The notes: generated from the sequence alone by a model not told the origin. Numbered from the stretch's first letter, positions 33,981-47,284 are shown. The stretch: DNA of 64,000 nucleotides from Tridacna crocea (GCA_943736015.1 OX031058.1:18873001-18937000); one strand, 5' to 3'. A program made the numbers and translations.

Positions 33981-36399
33981 ACAATCTAACTGGATTTAGT
34001 TGAAATAGTATCCCAAGAAAATAGCTGTTCAGTGCAAGAAAATCGGGTATAAAAACCAAGTTATCCTCTTAACGGGACCATTGTACTACTGGGGAGGAAT
34101 CAAGGGAAATCACCATTAAATAATTCACTTTTCCTATCTTTCACTTCTTTGTAACAGTTGCTTATTTCGCCTGTTTCAAGTCCTAGCTTATGCGCCGGGA
34201 GTTTTGATATAGATATAAATCTATCCTAGTGCTTAAGGATAGATTTTCGAAGTATTTTTTGGATTCAAATTTTATTCAAAGTCCTTGTATAAGAGAAATG
34301 AGCTAAATCAAGAACTAGTTTTGTTTAAATACAATGACAACTCTTGATATAAATTTAGCCTAGAAAATTAACTGAAGACGGTTTTTCCCAGACAAATAGA
34401 AGCCCGTAAGTATCCAATAAATGCTTAAAACTACTGTGCAGATGTTGTTTACCCTCTGAACATTTAGTAGATGTGTTTTTAGATATATTTTATCAATATA
34501 TTATCAGATCGAATGTATATGTATATTATTTATGATGCTACTTTTTCGCTGTCATGTTAGTGTTCCAACCTGTGTTTGGGTTGACATTATTTGCATACCT
34601 TGGATGTTGAAGGTAAAATAAGTGTACACCCCAGAACTTCCCATTTTCCTTCTGATGTCTCGATTTTAACATTAAATAATTTTTTTCTATAACATGTAGC
34701 AAATAACGATGCATTGGTATTCTATAGAGTTTCTTTACAGCGTACCTGAATCACTGTGAAATGCTTTCTTTAAGCGGGAAGATTTACACAATACAACCAT
34801 TCTATGATGTCATGCACGTATCTGCTGTACCAGGTAAACATGTATGCGGTAAAACATACGCCCGCGCCTTAATCATTGGTATTTCATTGTTCTACGCGAA
34901 CGTGGATGCAGGCCGATATTTTTCAATTCATGAGAGTATGATTTTTTTCCTTGTCGTTCTCTCTTTCCCCTCTTATCGAATACCTTTCGAAAATATATGT
35001 GGAAAAAAGGGCAGATAAACAGTACAATTCTTCAAACTTTTAAAACTCTTTTCCATCCATAAATAGGGTTTTGTGTTTCTCACCTCTCACGTTAGGTGCA
35101 AAATACAGTATTTTAGTAGATATAGAAACCTTGAAAATCACACGATAGATCTGCTTTCTTCTTTATCAGAATTTTGTCAAGCATGCTCATAAAGAAGAAC
35201 AAAGACATATAGCCACTTTCAGCATGGAATTATCCGTATCTTTGGAATCATGAGTATTGACGGCATTTAGGTAAGTTCAAAACTTTTGATAATGCAAATT
35301 TCAAGAAAATTCAAGTTTTATGGTTCAGTATGAGATGTGTCGCCATATTGGAGAAATCTCTTGGTGTTTCGGAAATCGGGAAGCAGAACACAAATTCCCA
35401 AGAATACGTGCATCATATAATTATGGCAAAAACACATTAATGTACGTATGAATACATGTTCGTTGTTCTCATTTATCTATTTTACATGTTTTTAAACTTG
35501 TTTAATGGCTTGTAAACTTATGGTTTTTAAAGTTTATCAAAGATTAACTGTGGTTGCACTTTGTAACCGTGTATTAGTTGCACCTTACCAGAATTTACTG
35601 CCAAAGACAAAGATTCAGCCTGACTAAGCTTGAAGCTGTATTTTCTATACTTGTTTATGCTTTCATAATGATATCTAAGTATATCGTGTCGTGTTATTAA
35701 CGATAGATATCCAGAGAATCGTGCGGCGAGATCTACACAAAGCCCTAAGGGTAACAGGGAAACATCCAATATTTTTTGTCATGCGATTTAATATTTTCAC
35801 ATAAGGTTCATATTTCATAGTAGCATCTTATAACATTAATTCAGCTTAAATCAACACTTGCTTGTTTATAGCTTACAACAGTTATGAAACAAATTTATGT
35901 CCACATGCACAGAAAAACAAAAACCTATATGGATTGTTATTATTGAAAAGTATTGAATAAAAACATATACACGAAAAACAAAATAGTAATTTACTACATC
36001 AACACATACAGTGCCAGTTTTATCGTCGTGGTTGTTGACTCCCTTTTAATTAATAGATCCTAAGAACTACTTATAGTTTACCGAAGTTGCCCATTTACTT
36101 TGTCTCAGTTCATTGTCTCTCAGGTTTTGAAATTGCTATACGGTGTATTTAAACCATTCGAGATATTAATTTAGTGCGAAAAGATAAAATAATGGGCTTT
36201 GGATATACGTATCACCCATTGCTTCATAGCTTTCCTGTTTCTATGCATTCTTTTATCATACCAAGGACAAATGCAAATCATGGCCACTTAAAAACTGTTT
36301 AAACAAATCCCACATATTTTATTTCAACAATGTTTTTTTAATCATTTTTATCATGTTTAGATCTCTTAACTGCCTTATGAATAAAGTACTTCACAAACA
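33981..36399. other. Unique sequence without a gene
   Basis: AT-rich. I see no MITE, SINE or exon I can support. Confidence 0.4.
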
Positions 36400-36590
36400 A
36401 ATAAATGAACCGATGCATAGCAGAAATACATGGACCTGGTAGGACTAGAGCCTAGAACACCCAAACGAAAGGCCAATACCACTGATCACTGAGCTAAAGA
36501 GAATTCTCCCTAATTTGTTTTTAGGTATTTTATTTAAATCGGGATGAAGCCATGCATGAAGGAGTAGTCTCCCGTAACACACCCACTCTT
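36400..36590 (-). mobile_element. tRNA-derived SINE
   Basis: Minus strand: CCTTCATGCATGGCTTCATC, then an A-box region (TTTAGCTCAGTGATC), CGTTTGGGTGTTC and a B-box trace, then the body. Same family and orientation as the copy 300 bp downstream. Confidence 0.6.
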
Positions 36591-36699
36591 AAAGACACCA
36601 TTTATTGATGATTCAAAGCCTTGGGAGGTAGAAAGTCCGTTTTGGGGCAACCAGTAGGATTAATGGCTAAACTGCCAAACCTTTGCAAGCCCCCATCTT

Positions 36700-36893
36700 T
36701 CGAACAAAGTCCGTAACAAGGAAACAAATGCATATTAGAAATACAAGGACCAGTAGGACTCGAAACTAGAGCGCCCTGACGAAAGGCCAATACCATAACC
36801 ACTGAACTAATGAGAATTCCCGCTAACACAGTTGTTAGATATTGTGTGTAAACGGGATGAAGCCATGCATGAAGGAGTGGTCTCCCGTAACAA
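36700..36893 (-). mobile_element. tRNA-derived SINE
   Basis: Minus strand: GTTACGGGAGACCACTCC leader, TAGTTCAGTGGTTATGG (A box), TTTCGAGTCCTAC (B box), ending in GTTACGGACTTTG. The 5' leader before the tRNA-like part is shared with the previous copy. Confidence 0.65.
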
Positions 36894-37010
36894 CTGTTTT
36901 TGACAAAGACTGTTACCTTCGATTCAGTTGTTAAGCGATGTAGAGATTAATGCACTTTTCATCAGGATTTGAAGAACCAGCCTGAAATCTATTTTCGGAC
37001 AGATTTGTCT

Positions 37011-37238
37011 TTACTCATTACCAAACAACACTATTTTAGGCTTAGTCTAGATTGAAAGCATATGCAGACGACAAAATAAAAGTGACTGAAAATTAGACAT
37101 TTGTTATGTGAAATGTAGAAAACATTGTGGGAAAAGGAGGAAATGCTGGTTACGAGCATTTTCTCCTTTTCCCACCTTGTTTTCCAAAGGCTTCTTTCTC
37201 AGGGCCGTCAGAAGTAGGGATTGTTTGGTAATGGGTGA
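37011..37238 (-). repeat. TH-A MITE, intact hairpin
   Basis: TTTACTCATTACCAAACAAC to GGTAATGGGTGAA. The tip carries GGTTACGAGC, one arm B-like and the other A-like. Confidence 0.88.
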
Positions 37239-37348
37239 AGAGACACAGGTTAAGTATATAATTTTTTGCTTTTTGTCAGTTTCTGAATGTCACAGAACCA
37301 GTCTAGCTAATTCTTCAGTCGGTAGTTCGATAAAATCGTTTTTATTAT

Positions 37349-37616
37349 AATTGGAGTGCAACACGCGAAAAGGTGCATTCGGACATTTGCGTAAAGTGTC
37401 GTCTCGGATTAGCCTGCGCAATCCGCGCAGGCTAATCCGAGACGACACTTTACGACTACATTAGATTTTGTGCTACAGTAGACTTGCGTAAAACAGAAAA
37501 TCACATAAAATCGGAAAGTGTCGTTTCGGATTAGCCTGTGCGGACTGCACACGCTGATCCGAGACGACACTTTACGCAAATGTCTGAATGACCCTTTTCG
37601 CGTGTTGCACTCCATA
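37349..37616 (+). repeat. Family E MITE, full length, two hairpins
   Basis: TTGGAGTGCAACACGCGAAA and its inverse GCGTGTTGCACTCCA. Hairpin 1 at 37390-37454 (perfect arms, tip TTAGCCTGCGC...GCGCAGGCTAA). Hairpin 2 at 37513-37574 (tip partly decayed). Confidence 0.9.
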
Positions 37617-37923
37617 TACCTAGCAGTGAAATCCTGGAATTTCCCGGTGTAATAAATTTTGATATCATCACTAGTGACGATATCAACTTTCACTTCCTGC
37701 CGTAATTTAGGAACTACTTTTTTTTTTTCATTTTGCACTTATAGATAGTGTTAATTGTAAGTTCTATATTTCCAACCAGACAATCCAACTACTTTTCTTA
37801 GTCTCGTTTTGTTCTTTTAAATTATGTATTCATCCGCACTATATCCCTGATTTCTTCTCTCTGTCCAAAGTATTGATTTCGACTTTCAAACGAAAATTAG
37901 AAATAATAATGTTAATAAGGTAT

Positions 37924-38104
37924 ATAATAAATAGAATAATCAACTGGTTATTTTTTTATATGAAAAATATCTCACTCGGATGCGTCGTAAGGCATTAAAA
38001 AAAACTCGTGATGCACATTCGTTTTTTTCAACGCCTAACAACGCATCCTCGTGAGATATTTTTCATATCAAAAATAACCAGTTGATTATCCTCTATTTAT
38101 TCAT
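37924..38104. repeat. Long foldback, about 80-bp arms
   Basis: ATAATCAACTGGTTATTTTT and ATGAAAAATATCTCAC on the left return as GTGAGATATTTTTCAT and AAAAATAACCAGTTGATTAT on the right. The inner arm GGATGCGT...AGGC also pairs. Only about 10 bases lie between the arms. Confidence 0.85.
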
Positions 38105-38419
38105 CCATAATTATTTGATAAAGTGCTTGATATAATCCATCAGGGAGATACAATAAACTCCCCTTTACCAGAGCATGGATTATTTCTGTTTTCCTATCTG
38201 GTCTTATACTGTTTATTTAATAATTAGACTCTCGTATTTACCAGTAGGTCCCAGCACTGAAAGACATACTTGCGGTGGACCTCCATCCCTGTTTAATCTG
38301 ATTACAAAATTACATTAGTATTCTGATAATTTAAACCATTGCAGTTTTACATTTTATTTTTGTAAATTTTGACATCAGTGGAGGGAAAAGATGAAGCAGG
38401 CGGACTTTTGCACTAGAAT

Positions 38420-38668
38420 TGGCCTGTAACACTTGAAATGGTGCAATCGGGCATTTGCGCAAAACCTCATTTCAGATTAGCCTGTGCAGTCCCCGCAGGC
38501 TAATTGGAGACGGCACTTTTCGCCTTTACATAGTATAGTCCCAAGTATCCTCAAAACACAAAATAACATAATAACGAAAATGTGTCGTTTTCGGATTAGC
38601 CTTCGTACTCCGGGGCGACACCTTACGCAAATGTCCGAATGCCCAATTTTTGCATGTTGTAAGCCATA
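38420..38668. repeat. Family E MITE, diverged
   Basis: GCCTGTAACACTTGAAATGG to TTTGCATGTTGTAAGCC. Hairpin 1 tip TTAGCCTGTGC...CGCAGGCTAA. Hairpin 2 is collapsed. Confidence 0.75.
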
Positions 38669-38798
38669 TTAATAGTTTACAGTAATAGAAATTCTGTTTC
38701 TGTTGCTAAACTCTTATTGTTCGGGTTTAATAACCTTCCCAAGTTTTACTAGTACAATCTTGTAAGATTTATATTGCAAAAGGAATCAATCCATTGTC

Positions 38799-38872
38799 GT
38801 TTTTTTCATCTATTACAAAAGGCAAAACTGATGTGCACATCAGTTTTGCCTTTTGTAATAGATGAAAAAAAC
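38799..38872. repeat. Perfect 74-bp palindrome with no spacer
   Basis: Left arm GTTTTTTTCATCTATTAC..., centre ATGTG|CACAT between 38835 and 38836, right arm exact complement through GATGAAAAAAAC. No mismatch in 37 base pairs. No second copy in the window. Confidence 0.95.
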
Positions 38873-41800
38873 ATCCAAAGGAAGTGAGCATGATTCTTTT
38901 TGTATTGCAAGGAGCACGTTGTTGAAAAATGAGCAGTTGCATGTAAAATTATTTGTATGGTCTATGCTACCATGCAGTTTCAGGGTGTTCTGACTGGTCT
39001 AGGACCGTCCAAAAGCTACTAGAGACAGAAAAAAAAAAACACCTCTTCTTTGATAAAAGTTAACAGTAGTAAATTTGCAATATGACAGAATCAGACTAAA
39101 TTGTCTATAGTTTTACTATATAGCAAATATGAGTACAATCAGTGAACCTCGTTCAGGGTATTTTCTCAACTCATTTCTATTTACATACGTCTCTTTACGC
39201 CCATGTTGTTGACAATTTTTTTAATAAAAATGTTTGAGAACATGCATTTTCTTTTTTTAAACGTTTCATTTCATAAAATGGGGAGATTTCGCTGTCTCAG
39301 TAGATTGTGTTAATATATTTTGTAAGATATAACAAGTCTGAAAAGTTATTTAATCTGTTGTAATATTTCATGCTTTCCGGTAGGATATCGAGAAATAGCA
39401 GTGAAAATAATTTTCGATCTTACACAGCTCCTCCCAGAAAGGAATAAAAGCATGAAATAAAAAGAATATTTGTTGTTTTTTTTTTTTGTGAAAAAAGGAA
39501 ATTTATTTCATCTCGTGAACACCATCGGTAATATAATAGGAAACAAATATTCTATTTATTTCCTGCATTTAACCCTTTCTGGGAGGAGCTTTATCAAAAT
39601 CCAGTACAGTTCTTGTCCGTTATTCCCCGTGGCGTACCCATTCCGCATAGCAACGCATTACAATATTACGTCAAGCCCGAGAAATGTAAGGTATATGACG
39701 TCATATTTCCCATCTGGTTGTGAGGCACGCGCAATTCATTTCATTTTAGCTGAAAATTTTCATTTAGCATTGCAATGGTTACAAAACTGAAAAGATAAAT
39801 TCACTTGAAGATAAGACGAAATTTTGGGAATGGAGTGTGTAAGACTAGATGCATCATGGTGGTATTTAGAAGGTACATGTTATTCCATCCTTTTCAGTTT
39901 TCCGACGAGTAATTCCAAGCACTCTTTGCCTACCAGAAAAAAATATGAATACACTAAAGATTACATGTGGTGAGAAATCGCTGGAGATTTCGTTTTAACA
40001 GAGAAATGAGATTTTTGTCCTGAATCTGCGGGCTGATTTATTGTAAAGCAGTGACTGAATTAACCCCACAATAGATGTCACAACGTTGACCTCTGTACGT
40101 CAAAACGAGTTAAAATCCAACTTGAGTCCAGAGGTAGTATTCTTTTTATAACGGCAGATGCAAAATTAGAGCTAATTAAGATAAGAGCCGGGCTATCACA
40201 TAAAGTGAAGCATTGTGGGAAGAGAATGAAAAACACATCTGTGTACGGCTGGCCAAGTCTGTTTTACTCCGTTACCTCGAACAGGAGTATAATATTTCAT
40301 TGTATTTGTAATTTTAAGACATCTATGATACTCCTAGTAAAGATAGTCAAAAATAAGCTGACAATAAAAAGGGATGCTTCTTCCTTTCTGTCGCTACTTT
40401 CAGCAGCTTTTCATCTAAGAAAAGAGTACTTGTAAAGTGTGCTTGGGAACCTTAAACTTGTTACCCTGCTTTATTTTGTTGGTTGGCATAAAGCAACCAC
40501 TGGGGAGACGTGAGTTTAACTTCTAAATTTTGGACTCCTGATTTTTTTTAAACATTTTGTTTTTATTATCTCATTTTACTTGGGTTTAAACCCTGATTTA
40601 AACTGGTCCCTAGTTGCTTAGAATGAACTCGATATCGTTATACACAAAAAATAGAATTGAGTAACAATAAAATAATTTTCAAAACGGTAACCAAGCTGTT
40701 GGAAATGATAATAACTAACTGGCATTCACAAAGTCTTTTGATAGAAACTGTTGAAAGGTTTTTCGTTTTGCTTTATGTCACAGGCACGATGAAAAATTAG
40801 ACAGTATACATCCAAGGTCAGAATGCACGCTCCTGCTTTTGCTGTTGGTGCCACAACAGTTGAATACAGTTTTAAACTCGCTATCTCCTAAAACAAATGT
40901 GTTAGTAACGATTCTGAAAATATCCTTGCAAAGTATGGAACATAGATTAAAAAAAAAATGATGTTTAAAAAAAAACTGATAATAGTGATGTGACAGAAGG
41001 CTATAATGATCTTTACGATAATGGAACAAAAATAGCAAGAAGCGATTTTTCTTTTAATATTTTTTTGTCCGTTTGAACAATGCCAGCAGGATAATTGTCG
41101 TATTCTTTGATGACGGATGCTTTTCTTGCTTGAAGCTGTATTTACGTGGAAAACATCTCGGGTGTTTGTAGGTGTGCACCGAAATGGTACTATGGTGCTA
41201 TCATTGTAACCGGAAGCAGAGAAAGGTGAAGCCTGATTGAATTGGTTAAATATCATAAGTTATTGTTTTCTGTAATCTTTGATTTGAGTAACTTTTTCTT
41301 CATTCAAGTAAAGTAACGACCATGTCAAACTTATCTTTTACATATAGTATTTGTTAATATCAAGATTGAAACTATAGATTTAGATGAGAAAAAGGCGGGA
41401 AAAAAGTTATCGAAGTACAAGTATGAAGAAAAAAGGGGGAAAAAAGGTTTTTGACCAGTTTTACACCTTGTTAAATTTTATATCTGTAAAACTTGTGCAA
41501 AATAAATTTAAATGAAGCTTGCATTACATAAAATACTATAGGTAAATTGGTTAAATTATAACTAAATTAGAGTAAAGGTATTAGACGAAAAACTGTATGT
41601 ACGCGTAGCATATTGTGTGTAGCATTAACTTATATCTCGCTAAATAAGTGACGCTTTCAGGTCGAAAGCAAAAAACCCGAATAATGCTATTTCAAACATA
41701 TCTTTAGAAAAGAAATATCTCCTTATGGTAAAGGCAAGTGATTCGCGTTTACCAGCCTGACGGTTGAAATAGTGAGTGTACAATGTAACACACATGTGTG

Positions 41801-43556
41801 CAGTATTACATTGTTTGTGCATGTGTAGGGCAACACCGTTTAATTAAATCTGTCATTCAAGCCACAATTCTGTCATGTACATCTAAGGCGTTTACGTAAA
41901 TGTCAATTATGATCGTTTATTCACACTATTAGTAATTATTTATCTTAAAATATATTACAACGTTACTGCGTGTAACGTTATTAGTACAAATTTTAATAAT
42001 TTACTCGAGGTTGAAAAGGGAGATTCCGGATATATGCCACCCTGGTATTTCCCAAGAAAATAATGACGAATAGTTTTTCGCCATTTTAGCACTGATAAGA
42101 TTGAACTGCGACACTAAAAAATATCTTTTCTCGAACCCCCAGGTTTTTAGCTCAGCAGCCCTGAAGTATGAAATAAACAGCTCTTGTTGGTACCTGTTAT
42201 ATAACAGTAAATGCCCAAAGTGATCCAAAGAAAGTCTTTGTAAACAAAGAATTAAAGAAAACACTGTCATATTAATTAATGTAACAATAAAGGCTAAATG
42301 TAAGCAAAGTGGATGTTTAAATGCATTTGAATTTATATTATACCATTTATATCATACCATTTAAAGGGTATGGGAAATGTTATAAAGATGACAGTTTGCC
42401 AATGAAGGGTTGGTCCAAGTGTTAGTCGCTGACAGAGAAATTAATTTCAAAACTATGTTAAAACCTGCCAGGTTACCGTGTGTTTTGTTTACTTTTTGCC
42501 TGATTTTAATATTCTTTTCTTTTCTGTCAGCGACTACCATATGGCCCTACACACAGATTGTCATCTCCACAAAATTGTATATACTTTTAAATTGTATGGT
42601 CTAAATTGGAATGTAGTATGACACGTACTTTGATATTTTGGGATTTACTAAGCCTTAAACCGTTTCCTTCCACGCACCCGAGCTTATGTAACATGGTTTA
42701 AATGTAAGTTCAATAAACCGCGAATATTTGTAGTTTGAGTGTTCGTCGATAAATTATCACATTTTTATCTTTTTATTGCCAGTTCTTTCTTTCGTTGCCG
42801 CCATCGTTGTTGTTGTTGTCAATGAAACAACATTGATAAGCTCTAGATCACACTATCTCATTTCAAAGCATCTGTAAAAGGGCAGTAATGAAATAAATAC
42901 AATACAAAATTTGAAAATTGATAACAATTGTTATTTTGCTAAAGATTACCGAACTTTTGATGTTCGGAAGAAACATAACAAAGAAGGTTCTTTAAACAGG
43001 TTAATTCAATCAAAAACAAAGATTTTTTTAAATAAAAAAAAAATGTACAAAAATCTGGATTATCCAACTTTTTTTGCTCTAAATTTGTGCATGAAATTAC
43101 TTGTATATAATTATACAACTCAAAATTTGCTACGGATCACTCTATCAGATTCAGGCGATATATATGTGTAGCATTGTCAGGTATGGTTTTTCAATGTATT
43201 ACATTGTGAGACTGATAAAATAAACCAACATTTAAAAGTGAATGTTTTTAATGTAAAATTGTATTGTTGTAACATATACCCATATTGAAATATCTAAATG
43301 ATCCTTATCAAAGTTTGCGTAGCATAATTACACTAGACCCCAGTTAACATTATAAGCAAATGAGGTTTGCGTATCATTCGGTTGTTTTGTCTTTTGTTCA
43401 AAAGAAAATTAATTAAAAAGAAATGGAATGATAACGGCAGAATTTTGACAAACATGTTGCAGATAAGTCTTAGAACAATTACGCCTATACTTATCTTTCT
43501 CTTTGGACAGATCTCATTTTGTTTTTCAAAATGACTCATGCAGTGTGAACAGGGGC
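38873..43556. other. Insertion-poor stretch in putative intron 1
   Basis: Nearly 4.7 kb without an intact MITE. Contains a perfect TGACGTCA at 39696-39703. The frames at 39470-39790 (106 codons) and 40888-41256 (122 codons) have no recognised motif. Confidence 0.45.
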
Positions 43557-43785
43557 TTTTACCCATTACTACACAATCCTTACTTTTGACGCCCCTGAGA
43601 AAGAAGCCTTGAGAAAACATTGCGGGAAAAGGAGAAAATGCTGGTAACCAGCATTTTCTCCTTTTCCCACAATGTTTTCTACCCTTCACAAAACAATTTC
43701 AAATTTTCAGTCACTTTTATTTTGTCGTCTGCAAATGCTTTTGATTTGGACAAGCTTAAAATATTGTCGTTTGGTAATGAGTTTT
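43557..43785 (+). repeat. TH-A MITE, intact
   Basis: TTTTACCCATTACTACACAA to GGTAATGAGTTTTAA. Hairpin perfect except CATTGCGGG in the left arm. Confidence 0.9.
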
Positions 43786-44810
43786 AATGGATCTGAAAAA
43801 AGTATGGAAGCATGTCAGTTTGCGCAATCCTTGCAGGCTTTCCTTACCAACATTATTTCATTCTTTTGTTGTTTTATTGTTTCAAACACATGGTCGCCAA
43901 ATAAAAACTGCTGATATACGGATAAATTTCTCGGAATAATGCTAAAATAATCCAGAGCCATTGCTTATAAAACTGTTTTTTCATGCATAACTTAGCTAAG
44001 CAAGAAATTTCAAAGTTGAGTAATTGTAGTATAATACATCATAGTAACTTTTTTGACTTCTGAAAATTTTCATTCTGTACCCTCCAATCAAATCATAGAC
44101 TTAGGTCTGAATTTTCTCACTCCCTGGGTAATACTTAGATTAAAAATTTGAGTATAAACTCAGTTTAAGCATGAAATCAAGTTTAGAAGCACAGGCCCTA
44201 ATATATCAAATTTTAGGCTTTTATTTTTTGTTATTCTGTCTCAGCGAGAAATGGCGGACAATGCAGATTCATGAAAGGTCAACTGTATTTTCTATTCTAG
44301 CTGAAATTGATCTACATTGTCTGTAAAACATATATAGTTTAGTAACTGTTTTCTTTTTTTTTCTAATTATGTTTTAGCATTTTTGAAACGTCGAACATAA
44401 ACAAGTGAGGTTATCGATCCAGATAGTTTACCCACTATACGTATCGTATGTTTGTTTATTTATATGTCCAAGTCGTTATGGCCGACTCATTTCTAACATA
44501 TGGAAATCATACTATTTCTGCAAAATATATCACTTTCATAGTTGAAAAAAAAATGGACTCGTACAAGTCGACCAGGTCAAAAATTAAAAAAAAAAACTTG
44601 GTATAGATTTAACATAGCTGAGTAAAAAAGGCAACAGTGAAACCCTAGAGCAACAAACTTTTTATGTCAAAAGATACAAAGCCGTGTAACTTTGCAACCC
44701 TTTTTCTTCAGAATATCTTGCACAAAAACAAACAGTGTAGGACCAAGGTCGCTTCAACATCCCTGATCTCTGATCTTTACTTTCAGACAGAGCAACTCCA
44801 GTCCTAAAAT
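43786..44810. other. Unique sequence without a gene
   Basis: No repeat copy or exon recognised. Confidence 0.4.
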
Positions 44811-45395
44811 GTAGAAAGTTAAATGTTCATTTCCGCTGGTCCGAACATGCCACATTCCCTTTTTATTGGCTAGTCAGTGCACCTCGTCATACAGCCAATC
44901 GGACTGTCATGGGTGTTACTGTTAGCAGCTGTGATTTTTGTCTGTATGTCTGTGTGTTTGAATTACTTTCAAAAAACCTTTTTCCACTTAGTTAAACGAT
45001 TGTAAATGCAGAAAGTTAAATGTTCATTTCCGCTTGCCCGATCATAACTGACATTCTTTTCTTATTTTCTTGTCAGTACACTTCGTCACACGGTCAGTCA
45101 GACAGTTATAGGTGTTACTGTCAGCAGCTGTGATTTTTGACTGTATATCCGTGTGTTTGAATTACTTTCAAAAATTTTTTTTCTATTTAGTAAAACTATT
45201 GTAAATGTAGAAAGTTAAAATGTTCATTTCCGCTTGTCCAATTACGCCACATCCCTTTCTTATTGTTAGTACACTTCGTCATACAGTCTGTCGGACAGTC
45301 ATAGGTGTTACTATTAGCAACTGTGATTTTTTGTTTGCATGTCTGTATGTTTGAATTAATTTCAAATAACCCTTTTTCCCTTACTTTAATTCACG
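44811..45395 (+). repeat. Tandem repeat, three units of about 198 bp
   Basis: Unit starts at 44811, 45008 and 45207 (G(T/C)AGAAAGTTAAA...TGTTCATTTCCGC), each with TGTTACT(G/A)TTAGCA-type and CTGTGATTTTTG segments. The units have diverged substantially, so the array is old. Confidence 0.88.
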
Positions 45396-46914
45396 TGATT
45401 TACTATGTTTTGTAATTGTATGTGAAGTAGACGATGTACATGTACAAGTCTATATGAAATATCTGTATCTGTACCTAAAACCGCCTTTTTGAGCCGGAGG
45501 GATTAAAGGAGAATCCCTCATTTTTTTTTTTCACATGTTCATGAACTAACTTTTGAATTACAACTTGCAGAAGATAATTTTACTGAGTATATTTTTAGGA
45601 GATCGGGACAGTAGAGTTTTTTTACGGATGGTTCATGTGAAAGTGACAAACCCGATGTCCATTTTTTAAGCATACTGCACTATTGGCAAAATATATACGT
45701 ATAATGCCACTAATATCGGTTTTACCGTATCTCATGTTATTTAGTAATACTTTTACCCCAAAATAGACACTTCTCTTTCTTTGACTCTTAATATTACAAC
45801 TGAATTATTTTCTGAACGACATAATTTTATAGACGCCTATATGGAAAGCATTTGCATGCGAGAGTATAAGATGCTCTTTACCAACATTTGCTTCTTTAAA
45901 AATTGTTTTATAAGGTGTTAAAACTTGAAACGTGTGGGCTCATTCGCAGTAATTTCCTTTAAAGTTGTATTTCTTTTGATAAGAAAATTGAAATCAATAC
46001 TCCAAAAGACATTCGTTTTGTTTCTATTATCGAAAAATAGCCATGTTCCCGCGTCAACTTACTTCGAAAGTATTGGGTATTTCGATGGAAGTTTAATATC
46101 AATCCGAAACATTTCCAATCGAATATAGATCTTATTTGGAGGAATAAACGAGATCTCTATTTATTTGAAAAAAAAGATACTAAAAAGTTGTATAGAATTA
46201 ATGTCCCTTTTTTTGAATGATAACACGTGGAAACTATTTCACTGATATACATATTGAACTGGAAATTAATAGCTGAACCAATCTTCTTGATTTTACATTA
46301 GAATCGAAATTCTTTAATAATTATTTAGTGTGGAAGGAAGAAGATCAAAAGTAGGCAGTAAGGATATGCACTCTGGGCTTGTTCTTCCTTATTACAAAGG
46401 ATAATCGCGGTCGCAAAAAGCAGCCTATCTGTGGGTTTTTTTTGTCGATAAATTGTCGTTTTTTTTTTTATATAAATAAGCCGTACTTGAAGTATTGAAA
46501 GCAGTTTGAAAAATGAAAGTACATGTAGGTGAAATCAAATCGCAGGATTGATTTGTTTACTTTTAAGAATATACTTTCTTTAAGCTTTATCGACTGAATG
46601 ATCTTTATACATAGTTGTGTTGTGTTTGTACTTTCTTATACAAGTTTCACATAGAATGGAGCATGTCTTGAGTGTATAAACCGTGAAAAAAAATTAAGTA
46701 TTCTAAAATGTATACATAAATTTATCCAATTGAACAAAGAAACACCAACACCATGTAAAACAATCAGTTGTTTATTTGCTGTTCCAACCAGGACAACATA
46801 ACTGGATGTATACACTTGAAGCACAGTTCCACTTTCATTCCTCTTTCTCCTTTTGGAGTGGACAATTTTAAATCTTTGGTCTTTACAACCGAACTGAAAA
46901 TTTCAATTTGGTTA
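45396..46914. other. Unique sequence without a gene
   Basis: Only a decayed TH-A left end at about 45797-45864 (TGAACGACATAATTTTATAG). Confidence 0.4.
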
Positions 46915-47149
46915 TTAAATCCCTTATCAGACGACAAAATTTTAGACCATTCCAAATTGAAAGCATTATCAGACGACAAAATTAAAGTGACTCAATAATT
47001 GAAAATTGTTTTCGGAAGAGTAGGAAGCATTGCAGGAGAAGGAGAAAATTAAATTCTGGTTACCCCCATTTTCTCCTTTTCTGACTATGCCTTCAAAAGG
47101 CTTCTTTTACAGACTCTTTAAAATCAGATATTGTTTGGTAAAGAGTTAA
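46915..47149 (-). repeat. TH-A MITE, diverged stem
   Basis: TTAAATCCCTTATCAGACGA to TTTGGTAAAGAGTTAA, with TTAA at both ends. The hairpin carries a small insertion (GAAAATTAAATTCTGGTTACC). It lies only about 130 bp inside putative intron 1 from the candidate Pax1/9 exon 1 donor. Confidence 0.85.
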
Positions 47150-47284
47150 CAGGAATAAGGTTTAAAGCTGTTCGCTTTAAAGTTGCTTCATGAGGTAATG
47201 AATCAAAAAGAAAACATTGGTGTCATCCCGTATGTTATAAGATAAGAAGAAGTGTCCCCCTAATAGTGAGAGCCCATCACTTAC

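Larger units (their letters stand above)
25915..47284 (-). other. Putative Pax1/9 intron 1
   Basis: Bounded by the candidate donor GTAAGT (47284-47279) and the main-exon acceptor. It holds about ten TH copies, one D, two E, two SINEs and several palindromes, so it is markedly poorer in insertions than 0-21 kb. It depends on exon 1 being correctly placed. Confidence 0.45.

Noticed and set aside
39470-39790. 106-codon plus-strand frame
   Set aside because: Begins with a poly-F stretch from a T run and has no recognisable domain.
40888-41256. 122-codon minus-strand frame with a hydrophobic C-terminus
   Set aside because: The hydrophobic part is an AT-rich artefact (runs of T/A). No family match and no splice context.
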